A stretch of 64,000 bases of DNA from NCBI GenBank assembly GCA_030549495.1, contig JAUIRK010000745.1, positions 355,234 to 419,233 of the forward strand. The letters run 5' to 3'. The DNA is from Nectonema munidae (taxonomy: Eukaryota > Nematomorpha > Nectonematoida > Nectonematidae). The notes under the pieces are model-generated. The model searched no databases. It was given only the letters and a program-made list of their open reading frames with translations, and was not told where the DNA came from. The stretch's first letter is position 1; every line of letters begins with the position of its first letter. Position numbers and translations under genes: made by a program. Below, in pieces: positions 54,077-64,000 of the stretch.

Positions 54077-55594
54077 ATGCTAAGAAAAAAGAAAAGTGAA
54101 GTATTAAAAGCCTATTCTGATTGTTCTATATCAACATCGTCAAAAAGAAAAAATTATTTCACACGTAATGAAGAAATAAACAATTTAACATACAAATGGT
54201 TCATTGATTCTTTGGCTAGAGGCCTTCCAGTCAATGGACCAATTCTCAAAACTAAAGCTCTGAAATTTGCTGAAGATCTTGGAAAATCTGACTTTAAAGC
54301 TTCAAATGGTTGGCTGGAAAGTTTTATTCGTAGAAAAAACATTGTTTTTGATAGCGTAACATGTGAAAGAGTAGGCATTTCTCAATCAAGCGTTGAAGAA
54401 TGGAATATGAAACTTGAAAAAATTTATGAAGCTTATAAAGAAAAAGACATTTTTAATTTTGATTAAACTGGGCTTTTTTTCAAAGACACAACGAAAAAAA
54501 CTTCATTTAAAAGGTAAAATAGTTTTTAATTCTCAAAACGTAAAACTTTTGATAACTTTTATGAGAGAAGTGTCCTGGAGGTAAACGTTCGAAAGAAAGA
54601 ATTACAATAGGACTCTGTGCAAGTATGACAGGAGAAAAAATGAAACTTTTAGTTATTGTAAATTCAAAATCTCCAAGGTGTTTTTTAAAAGTAAATATTG
54701 GAAATTTACCTGTTGACTACAAATTCAATAGAAAAGCCTGGATGACCGGAGAGATTTTTAAAGACTGGCTTGATAATTTCAATAAAAAAATGAAGATTGA
54801 AAAAAGAAACGTTCTTTTATTTATTGATAATGCTCCTTGTCACTATAGTACTATGCTTAGTAATGTTAAGCTTCAATTTCTCCCACCTAATACAACCTGT
54901 ATAACACAACCAATGGACCAAGGAATAATAGAAACAATGAAATAAAAAATTTAGAAAACGACAAGTAATCTTTCATAATTTTACTAAAAATTGCATATTC
55001 CTTTATAGCTTTTTCTTATAGTAAGACAAATGGACAAAGATGTATCTAAGCGTACAAATACAATTCAGATCTTGAATTAACAAGTCTTTAGATGCAATTT
55101 TATGGTGTAGTGCAGCATGGGAAGAAGTGGAATTAAGCACAATAAAAAAATATTTTTTAAAAACCGGATTTCCTAATAAAGAAGATGTTCGTTTGTATGA
55201 TCATGAAAATGATGAAGAAATACCCAGCTTAGTCAAAAATTTGAGTGAAGATATTTTTGGAACCGCATACAAAGATATTGGAAATATTTATAAAGATTTG
55301 CATATCTGTGATTCTAATAATGTTAACATCTTTGATTTGAACGCAAATGAAACTTTAAAAGAAATAGAAAAAGAAAATGAAGAGAATTCTATCGAAAGCG
55401 ATGAAGCAATAGAAGAAAGTGGCGCTTGTTCATTGAAAGAAGCAATTGAATATACCAAAAAACTAAAAAAGTTTGCTCTACATCATGGTTTAACAAAAAC
55501 TCTGGAATGTATGATAAAAACAAGTTTTGAACTTGACGAATTATCAGCAAAATCTCTACAACAAAAAAAAATTACTGATTATTTTAAAATTTAA
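54077..55594 (+). pseudogene. pogo/Tigger-like (CENP-B-related) transposase, broken
   Basis: The first frame (54,077-54,466) is a CENP-B/Tigger HTH region with GPILKTKALKFAEDLGKSDF and ASNGWLESFIRRKN, ending FNFD then a stop exactly where the family has DETGLF, so the Glu codon has become TAA. A second frame has ITIGLCASMTGEKMKLLVI, NVLLFIDNAPCH (second catalytic Asp) and LPPNTTCITQPMDQGIIETM (third Asp). A third frame (55,127-55,594, preceded by SLDAILWCSAAWEEVE) is acidic and ends QQKKITDYF, a PCNA-interacting (PIP-box) motif. About 500 residues, near usual length. At least three disabling changes are visible. Confidence 0.85.
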
Positions 55595-55682
55595 ATAAAA
55601 TCATTTTGAAAATTTTTAGTTTCAATCTTTAAAAAATTTTACCTCATATTTCTTAGTTTTAATTTATATTATATATATATAT

Positions 55683-55811
55683 CTACGATGATTTATCTCT
55701 AAACTATATACTACAATGATTCATCTCTAACCTGTATACTACGATGATTCATCTCTAACCTGTATACATCTCCAACCTGTATACTACGATGATTCATCTT
55801 CAACCTGTATA
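55683..55811 (+). repeat. 28-nt tandem array
   Basis: There are four full units of ctacgatgattcatctctaa + cctgtata (starts 55,683, 55,711, 55,739, 55,784) and one 17-nt partial unit at 55,767. One further unit starts at 55,959 and a degenerate one follows it. Units differ by one to three bases. Confidence 0.85.
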
Positions 55812-55958
55812 CTACGATGGTTTCTATTCCATGTACAAATTACTAGGGAGACAATGTTCAACTTTCTGTTCACATTCTGCTAGATGTAAGATTTGATATA
55901 CCTCATTCGGGGAGACGATGCTACATAAGTTATTACCTATATAGATTATACCTGTATA

Positions 55959-56020
55959 CTACGATGGTTCATCTCCAACCTGTATATCGCGATAATTCAT
56001 CTCCAAACTATCAGTTCATA
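55959..56020 (+). repeat. 28-nt repeat, outlying units
   Basis: One unit (ctacgatggttcatctccaa + cctgtata) and a diverged one (tcgcgataattcatctcc...) are separated from the main array by about 145 bp of unrelated sequence. Confidence 0.7.
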
Positions 56021-56113
56021 TTTTGCTAGATGTAAGATTTGATATACCTTATTCGGGGAGAGGATGTTAGAAAAGTTATTAATTTTTTCACGATATTAAA
56101 TAATATATTTTAT

Positions 56114-56460
56114 CAAATAATCAAAATAAAATTCTGTAATCAAAGAATCGAAAAATATTCTTTAAAAAATCAAAAATATCAAATTTCTGTTCATATTTTG
56201 CTACCTCATACGATGTTACAAAAGTTATTACCTATACTTTGCAATTTGCACAATTTTAAATATTATATTTGTCAAATAATCAAAATAAAATTCTTTAATC
56301 AAAGAATCGAAAAATATTCTTTAAAAAATCAAAAAATATCAAACTTTCTGTTCATATTTTGCTACCTCATACGATGTTACAAAAGTTATTACCTATACTT
56401 TGCAATTTGCGCGATTTTAAATATTATATTTGCCGAATAATCAAAGAATCGAAAAATGTT
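56114..56460 (+). repeat. 159/160-bp tandem repeat, two units plus partial
   Basis: Units starting at 56,114 and 56,273 share caaataatcaaaataaaatt, aatcgaaaaatattcttta, ctcatacgatgttacaaaag and tactttgcaatttgc. A third, starting near 56,433, runs straight into the palindrome. The unit body matches the intronic repeat at 8,248-8,380. Confidence 0.8.
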
Positions 56461-56645
56461 CAAATCAAAAAATATTTATTCTTTTTAAATATATCGTTGG
56501 CTCCCCTTACTTTTAGTTTCGTATGTGCATAATTTGATAAAAATTAATTATTAAAGACTAGGTTTATCTTTCCATTTTAAAAGTAAGGGGAGCCAACGAT
56601 ATATTTAAAAAGAAAAAATATTTTTTGATTTGAACATTTTTCGAT
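56448..56645. repeat. Long palindrome: 68-bp arms, 62-bp spacer
   Basis: Arms 56,448-56,515 and 56,578-56,645 are reverse complements with one mismatch that I can see. The inner edge of each arm carries the CGTTGGCTCCCCTTACTTTT block, so the single-stranded form would make a large hairpin. It could be the meeting point of two inverted copies of the repeat seen at 8,248-8,380. Confidence 0.88.
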
Positions 56646-57250
56646 GAAGATCTCTACCAACTTTCGTTAATATAATAAAATTATATTATCAATTACACTT
56701 CAAAGTAATAAGGAATATAATGTATTTAAAAATGCTAAAGTGTAAGAACAATCTGTATAAATTCTCACAATATAAATCTATAGTTCAAAAGGAGAATGGA
56801 GTATTGAAAAAAATGATATGGAAAGCGAAGCAGGAATATTAAAAAGAGGCTTTTAGTAAGATTGATTGTTCCTCTAAGTCAGTATGGAATCAAATAAATC
56901 GTATATTTAATAAGAGGAAAAACTTAATTAAAATTAAAAATGGTTATAAATATTTTGACGCCAGATTTGTTTTTGAATTTTTTCTATAAAGCTTCTAATA
57001 ATACTGTGGACATTACGAATGTAGATAATGATCTTGATATGGAAAACTACGCAATTTCAACATTCAATTTTGGGATGGTTACAAGTAACGATATTCTACA
57101 GAATATTAACTCCTTTAAATCTAGCCAGAGATTTTTATGGTCTCAGTACAAAAGTCATTAAACATATCAGATGTTTTTTACTTACTCCATTGAAACATTT
57201 TTTCAATGAAATGCTTAATGAATCGTACTATCCTGAAGGGTCCTTAGACA

Positions 57251-57440
57251 TTTTGCCCCATTATTTTCATAAGACAGTTCGTCCCATGGACAATTCGCCA
57301 TATTATTTTCATAAGACATTTTGTCTCATGGACAGTTCGCCCGATTATTTTCATAAGACATTTTGTCTCATGGACAATTCGCCTCACTATTTTCATAAAA
57401 CAATTTGCCCCATTATTTTCATAAAATAATTCGCCTCATA
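57251..57440 (+). repeat. 42-nt tandem array, open in one frame
   Basis: The block attattttcataagac recurs at 57,260, 57,302, 57,344 and 57,386, an exact 42-nt period. Each unit also holds catggacaattcgcc. Degenerate continuation runs to about 57,560. Because 42 is divisible by three, one frame encodes a 14-residue repeat (YFHKTFCLMDNSPH), open from 57,028 to 57,429. I do not think it is a gene, since the codons mirror the repeat. Confidence 0.8.
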
Positions 57441-58419
57441 ATTTTTAATGGGTTGATTTGCCTCATGCTCAATTTGCCCCATTATTTTTATAAGAGAATG
57501 CGATCTATTATTTTTATAAGAACTCTAGTCCTTTTATTTTCATCAGACAATTCTTTCCTTTAAAAATTTGCTCTATTTTTATAATACAATTCTTGCCATA
57601 TATAATTTACTCTATTTATGCAGATCAATTAGCACTATTGTTTTAATAAAACCGTTTTTTCAATTTTTAGACTCTTTAACGCTTTTTTCATAAGACTATT
57701 TTTCATAAAACGGTTTGGCATATAAGCGTTTTGCCTAATATCACAACTCATCTCAATAAAAATAGTTATATTTTAATTTTATCTATAGTTTTTTGAAAGG
57801 CAGTTCTTTTATAAATGGAACAAATATTAAAAATTTTTAAACAAAATAAAAAATAATATCTTGTAATTGTAATATCATCATAATTATCGTTTTCTTCATT
57901 TCCATCATCAATAATTTAAAATTATTTAAAAGTGATAAAAAAAATTAAGAGATAAAATGATAAGAGAACAAATTTTATTTGCACAAAAGATAATAATAAT
58001 AGAGATAATAAAAAAACTTAAAAAAATTTTTTATCGTAACTTTAGGTTTAAAAATCCAAAATTTTTTGAGCACCAATTTAATTCCTCCATAAGTTTTACC
58101 GCACGTTCATATTTTGGTTGGATCTTGGAATATCAATTATTGATTTTTCAACTTTCCAGTGTCTCCTCAATCAATTTATTGCCTTCTTGCACTTTGTCTT
58201 GTTTAGTGAAGTTAAAAATTCGTTAAAGATGCGTTGGTTGTAGTGCTGCGTATGAAACCAAGCGTCAGCCCACTCATAAGAGATGAACTAGCATGCTGTT
58301 CCGAGGATGCTACGCCAATCGGGCAAAAGGAAAAATGCTATAAAAACGTATATTTCACGCGAATTCCATCTTGATTGATGTATGTTCGGTAGTTTCTTCC
58401 AGTATATTTCCTAGTTTTG

Positions 58420-59377
58420 GAATCCTTTGAAGACACTCTAGTCTCCAACTACTTCTTAAAATTTTATGCCCGCTATGTAGATGACATTTTTTGCATTATG
58501 AACAAAAACCATATTAACCTGTTCCACTCAACCCTCAATAATTTCCATGAATGTTTAAAATTCAGGGTTGAATAAAAAAAACATGACCCTATCCTTTTTA
58601 GATTGCGCTGTCACGAACCTATTCACACATAACGATACTTAGACTTCTTATCCAAACACCCATTTGCACAAAAATGATCTGAAACGCCTTTTAACCGCTC
58701 ATTTTATCTTTCATCTAATTCCGAGACACTAGAAATGGAAGTGAACAATGTCAAATCTATTTTAGAGTCAAATAACTATCCCAAATATGTAAATAAAAAC
58801 TCACTACGTTCGTCCCAAAAAGTTTGGAAGATAAAGATAAATTTTTGATCGGAAAATATTTTAGAGAGTTTACAATTTTCGTATTCAACTCACAAAAAAA
58901 CTTTCATAATCCACAACTTCGACACTTTTTATTTCAACAAACTTAAACCGCACTATGTACTCACAACGTCACTTTGATTCCCAAGCCTAACAATCCCTTA
59001 CACCAACTTCAAACACTTTTCGTGAGAATTATGATCGTCTCAAAACCAGTAACTGTGTATACAAAATAAACTACATTGGTTGCACTACTACATACATAGG
59101 CAAGACCGACAGACTGCTGCAAATTCGTATCAAAGAACAACAATACCTCGTCTCAAGGCATAAACAGAACGCTGAACTGAACCTCCATAACAATATGCTG
59201 CTTCAACCTCTAATAACCGATCCTACACATTCTTTCGACTTCGAAAATACAAAAATACTATGCACCTCATCCCCAAAATATCTCTTGTTCCTTGAAGCCT
59301 CCTGGCGCTTCCTATCGGATTCCAACTGCATTAAGCAATGCATCGACATGCCTTCCATTTACACTAATCTAATTTGA
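58420..59377 (+). mobile_element. Penelope-like element: reverse transcriptase end plus GIY-YIG nuclease
   Basis: The plus strand encodes LKFYARYVDDIFCIMNKNHI (about 58,455-58,510), the RT catalytic YVDD box. NLFHSTLNNFHECLKFRVE follows, as in Penelope-like RTs. Downstream, after decay, CVYKINYIGCTTTYIGKTDR (59,053-59,112) is the GIY-YIG nuclease opening, followed by LLQIRIKEQ. The order RT then GIY-YIG is diagnostic of Penelope-like elements. The last frame is open to the stop at 59,375-59,377. Several stops lie between the two domains. Confidence 0.8.
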
Positions 59378-62040
59378 ACCTCTTCCACACACACCCTACA
59401 GCTATGTGATCTTTCCTCGTATACAATAAATCTATTTATTGCGTTTGGATTAATCTTTCCACATTACCTTTATATTAGTACTTGCTAAAGTACGTCATCG
59501 TTCCGAAATATATCGTTTTTGATAATAAAAATTCTTTGTTCCTTTTTGAACTATTTCAACTTATTTAACAAACTTTATATTTGAAAATCTAGTCTTCATT
59601 CTTACAAAACTAAAATGAACTTTGATTGATGTTCTGGCATATCTACGATGTATTTTGTAAAAAAATAAGTAAAGCCAATAAAACCAGTATGAAAATGCTT
59701 GTTTATATGCAAAGTTAATTCAAAAAAGCATCTAATACATAAATAGCTTATTGGCAGCTACCGTTAATTTTGATCACAACTTTTTTTAATTTTACTTTTT
59801 TGCTTGATTTTTTTTCTTCAAATTTCATAAAATTTTTGGCTTATATTTTTTAAATTTATTTTAGTTATTTTGATTTTAGGCCATCTAAAATTTTATTTTA
59901 TATTTGTACATTTTACTTAATTTCAAAAAATTAAATTAATTGATTTTTTGACATTTTTAAAAGAAACCGTTGATGTCATCGTCTTAAAAAATAATTAAAT
60001 GAGCTAAAAATATTTAATATGATGTCTTTTAATATCTTAATTAAACATATCATTCTTGACGTATTCCCGCACAATATGAGAAATTTAAAGATAGCGCATA
60101 ATTATTTGCTATATCAAAAATTACAAAAATAGGACTTACATAATGCTAAAAAATTTTAATGGTATTTAGCTTTGGCAAAAATTCCAATACAAAAAGATAT
60201 CTTTTTTTATATAAAATTTAAGGAAGAATTAAAAATCTTAACAAGAACTGTTTTAAAATATCAAGGGATTGATAAAAACATGGTAAGGTGGAATAAAAAA
60301 GACTGTTTGAAAATGTATGGAAAGCATGTATGATTCACAACAGGGGCAAACCGCGATTGGTTAACTTGATTTTAAAATAATTGTTTTTTTAAAATAACCA
60401 CTTTTAACCTTTTGCAATGATTTGCATTTTATAATAACTTTTAAGGAAAAAAAACCTGCCAGAAAAAGTTATAGAGCTTCAACAAAAACTAAAAAATTTT
60501 AGAGCATAACTTAAGTTTTTTGAGAACTAATTTGACGTATCCCCTACAGCATACTCTATGGGTGGCATGGCAGATTGGTTGAGATGATTGACTCAGAACG
60601 GAAGCCTCTGGATTCGATTCCTGATCGATATCAATTTGTTCATAGTTTGACATAAGCGTTACATCAGTTCCTGGTCAATGAAAACTACCTTTTACTCAAA
60701 ATTGGAAAATTTGCTACATAATGAGGAAATAAGACAAAATAAACTAATAAAGCACTTTTCACTATTTAAAATGAAACTGCCTGTTCTCAGAATTATTTCA
60801 AAATAATAGGAGGCATAAAAAATGAGATAGCTAATTTTATATTTTCAAGTTTTTATAAGCAGCAAAGCCAACGTTGAAGTAGCTAACCCATATAAGGTGA
60901 TTTGGTAACGCCTGTATTTTTTACATTTTGTGAGGAATCATAGTATACAAAAAGGGTAGTTTAATCACTTTTCATAAAATTATTTAAGTCTAAGAACACA
61001 AAATCATTAAAAAACAATTTAAACAAACATAAATCATAAAAATTATAGTGTACGAGAAAATCCTTGTATTTTGACTATTCTGCCTACAAATAAAATTCTG
61101 ACAGCTGTCATAAATAGATCAAGTACATATTTAACAAATGAAAAATTTTGTTTCGATATTATATTTTTATTATAATAATCAATATTTTCTTAAAAAAATT
61201 TAAAGCGAGTCTGACAATATTCATTGATATGATTGAGATCTATTTTTCTCTCATTTAAAAACAAACAAATTTTCGTTTTTGCAAAATGTTTGGTGTATTG
61301 ATGGAACTAAATTTTTACCAATAATAATCTGTGATTAATTTGAATAGCTCAACTTTGGTATCATGAGATTCTGAAAATATTGAACTTATATTTCGCTAAA
61401 AACTAGTTTCTAATGAGATAAAATAGAATTATTTTTAAGGGGAGGGGGGGGGGGCACAATTTAAAAACATAAAAAAATTTGAACTCTTCTTGATCCTTTC
61501 ATTGAAGAAATTTTCGAAAACTGATATCGCATAAGGTGCATGGGGGACCATGAGGTACATGGTTCACTGCCTATCATGCCCAGCCTAGTTACGCCACTAG
61601 AGAGCTGAATGAGATAGGAGAGCTAACAAGAGAAGAGACCTTGAGTGAAAGAAGAGAGCTTGAATGATTGAGTTTTTAGCAGAGAAAGCGAAAAACAGAG
61701 AAGTAGACAGAAAGAGAATCACTGACAGAAGATGAAAAAATCTAGTGGATCAACATGTGTTTGCTCAAAAATACTACAAGGAAACAAAACATTGCTTACT
61801 TATTGTGTGCATATTGAAACAATGGATTATTATTATATAGCTCTCACATCGTTTGTAAAATATTTTTGATAGGAATTTCAGAGCAGCTTGGCATGATGTT
61901 TGACTCGAAAGTCTGCATTCCCTCTTTTATTCTATTATCTTACATTATCATGTATTTGAATGATCATTACATCTTATAATGCGATCATAATACATGTTTT
62001 ATAAACAAGCAGCAACTCTTATTTATAGAAAATTATTCAG
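59378..62040. other. Intergenic AT-rich DNA, no gene recognised
   Basis: It contains a tRNA-like segment at 60,566-60,631 and a purine-rich stretch (61,605-61,740, gagagaa-type). A 10-nt G-run lies at 61,445-61,456, and an inverted TAGTGGCGTAACTAGG terminus near 61,588-61,604. No coding region is recognised. Confidence 0.4.
60566..60631 (+). repeat. tRNA-like SINE scrap
   Basis: gcatggcagattggttgaga resembles an A-box region, and ggattcgattcctgatc is B-box-like 40 nt later. No good cloverleaf forms. Confidence 0.35.
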
Positions 62041-62103
62041 GGGGGGGGGGGGGGGGGGGGCGAAGGTCATTTTCGCCCCCCCCCCCCCGGATGTGCGCCC
62101 CTG
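62040..62103. repeat. Poly-G/poly-C hairpin with CAGGGGCGCACATC terminus
   Basis: A run of about 21 G is followed by CGAAggtcatTTTCG and about 13 C. The G and C runs pair across an inner GCGAA/TTCGC stem. The sequence then reads ggatgtgcgcccctgg, the reverse complement of the CAGGGGCGCACATCC head seen at 46,075. Run lengths may be affected by assembly error. Confidence 0.7.
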
Positions 62104-63551
62104 GTGTTTACTTTATAATGCCTGTCCTTTGCTCAAGAGTCCTAAAGACACAAGAAATAGCAAAACTTTGTATAACCAGTTAAAATAGCAACACATTTTA
62201 AATCTGCACATATTTCCAATTGAAATTTGTTGTAATGAAGGGTAACTAAATTTCTTTCAAATTGCTATAGGTTTCTTTCAATTCTATTGAGTAAGCAACA
62301 GAGACAGACGGTACCTTTTTTTCCAATTTGTAATAATACAGCTTTCACGCTGTTCAAAAAGACGCATTCTGAAGGGTTGTGATTCAATTCAAAATAAGCT
62401 ATCAACATCGTTACAAAAAGTAAAATGAAATTCAATTTTAAAAAAGATTGAAAATTTGAGAACGTTTCTGTTAAATGAAACTTTAATTAAGATTCTTTTC
62501 AAGCAAATTTCTCTCCTTTAATCTTAAAGTTTAAATTTGGTTTTGTTCAAATTAGGATCCCTTATTAAATCCCCCAAAGCGTTTTGTGTAAAAAGTTGTG
62601 ATTCATTTAATTCAGAATCTGGTGCTATGTATAGAGTCCGTTTCTACGATACCCTTTTCTCCTACATCATGAAGCACTCTCTGTAATTTCAAAAAGACAC
62701 GTTTTTGAGCTACTGGTGCTTAATTAGACGAGAAGCTAGATATTGCATTTTTTAAGTTCGAATCGCAGTCAGAGTGATACCAGCACAACAAAAATAACCA
62801 AATGGCATTGGGTAGCCAGTTTTCTTCAATTTTATCAATCAAGAAACACACTTTGTGCAACATTGTTGTGCTGCCCAATTTACAGAATCTACTTGAGTAT
62901 CAAAGTAAGCTGTATGTTGTAGATTTTTTTCGCAGCATACTCTCCACAGCACGAGTGCATTGTAATAAGGAACTCATGTTATTTTTTCATTGAAACTAAA
63001 AAAATCGGAAAATAAATCCAAAAAAGAAAATTGATTAATACGGATTTATATATTCTTAAAATTAATCAAGTTCAATTTACAAAAATTCCTCCTTTAACCT
63101 CAATAAAAAGATTTATTTTTGACATCTTCATAAAATTTTAATATAAAAAGATATAACAATAAAGAGGCACCATTTTTGTCGGAGTGTGTAATGGAACGAA
63201 AGAAACAGAGGTTGCAATTTTTGCTTTTTATGCATAAGCAATTTTTATGTTAAAAAAAGCTGTTGCGAAAGCTGTGTACTTCTATGCTGACATTTAAAGC
63301 TGAATCAAAGATAGGTAGAAAGCGTGAGTCAAATAGAAATATGTACTTGAATTTTCATTTATAAAAATAAATTTATTCAAGTATAAAAAATATAATATAG
63401 AAAAATGAAGTGTACGATTTTTATTCCAAAGCGTGGTATAAAAATAAGGATAGCTTTCATCAAGATATTTCAATATCTTGTGAAATATGAGTGAAGGCGT
63501 CCATGTTATGACTAGAAAAGGAGTGGTTGAGATGTCAGTGATGAAAATCGT
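62104..63551. other. Intergenic DNA and possible 3' UTR
   Basis: No coding region is recognised. If the exon at 63,552-63,751 is real, its 3' UTR would run leftward to an AATAAA signal on the minus strand (63,420-63,425). Confidence 0.4.
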
Positions 63552-63751
63552 TTAAAAAAAGCCATGTGGAGAAGATGATTCAATTATGGTGACTGTTTTT
63601 TCATTCTTCAGGGCTACATCCGTGACGGTTATTTTATTTTCAAAATTAGTGAATTGACAGGAATTTGGTCGAATCGTCAAAGTACTTTCGTTAAAGATTT
63701 TATTTGTTGGCTGGTGGCTGTTATTAGTGAACAGAGGAGAAATAGCAGGAT
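63552..63751 (-). CDS. Candidate terminal exon of an unidentified gene
   Basis: A strong acceptor (attatttttaccctttttag) precedes a frame reading SPLFTNNSHQPTNKIFNEST and FENKITVTDVALKNEKTVTI, then ESSSPHGFF and a TAA stop. The polyadenylation signal AATAAA lies about 130 bp downstream. The same frame stays open upstream to the window edge (148 codons), so it could also be an unspliced coding end. I do not recognise the product. The sequence is polar and Asn/Thr/Ser-rich, with no membrane segment after the acceptor. Confidence 0.4.
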
Positions 63752-64000
63752 CTAAAAAGGGTAAAAATAATTTCTTTAGATTATACTTTACATGCATGGT
63801 TGTAAAAGAATTAAGAAGAACAAAATGTACAATTGATATGTTTGATCTGTTCATTGGGGTGATGGATGTGGTATACGCTAACATTGAAAAATGATAAAAA
63901 TAAAAGTATATCTCCACAAATACATTATTTTCTTCGAGAGAAAGATAACATTTAAAAGGCATTCTTGAAAGAGACTTTAAAACATTCCATGATCTCATAT

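Noticed and set aside
55680..57440. CRISPR-like array
   Set aside because: The units are contiguous tandem repeats without unique spacers, and the DNA is eukaryotic.
62740..62790. aagttcgaatcgcagtc as a tRNA T arm
   Set aside because: The B-box-like sequence stands alone, and no cloverleaf can be drawn around it.

Overview
This is AT-rich eukaryotic DNA, with spliced protein-coding exons, GT-AG introns, a nuclear-type tRNA gene and many decayed animal-type transposons (hAT, piggyBac, pogo/Tigger, Penelope-like and non-LTR elements). It suggests an invertebrate metazoan with a fast-evolving proteome. I cannot name the species from sequence alone.

Positions 1 to 40,934 are occupied by one gene on the minus strand: CNOT1, the scaffold of the CCR4-NOT deadenylase complex. 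I could place 24 coding exons by homology plus one tentative 52-nt exon, from the start codon at 40,934 to the window edge, where the gene runs out before its C-terminal NOT module. Reading-frame phases close at every junction. Together the exons encode about 1,711 residues, covering the N-terminal HEAT repeats, the TTP-binding-type HEAT region, the MIF4G domain (the CAF1 dock) and the DUF3819 domain (the CNOT9 dock). Introns range from 52 bp to about 5.8 kb. The large ones hold transposon relics: a plus-strand element at 8.9-10 kb, piggyBac at 12.9-14.1 kb, a non-LTR 3' end at 23.8-24.5 kb, a hAT end at 24.5-25.0 kb, two hATs at 33.5-36.1 kb, and an R2-like relic at 38.8-39.3 kb. Every relic whose coding strand can be read lies antisense to CNOT1. 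A tRNA-Ala(CGC) gene sits on the sense strand in one intron, directly against a splice acceptor.

From about 41 kb to 63.4 kb I see no host gene, only mobile and repetitive DNA. It holds a hAT fragment and a broken piggyBac (42.2-44.65 kb), a hAT with intact ends and a perfect 8-bp target duplication carrying a nested piggyBac-type MITE (47.6-49.2 kb), and a third piggyBac relic (51 kb). Further on are a pogo/Tigger-like transposase with a PCNA-binding-type C-terminus (54.1-55.6 kb), tandem arrays and a near-perfect 68-bp palindrome (55.7-57.4 kb), a Penelope-like element with GIY-YIG nuclease (58.4-59.4 kb), and a poly-G/poly-C hairpin (62.0 kb). At the right edge a minus-strand open frame with a strong splice acceptor may be the last exon of another gene (63.55-63.75 kb).
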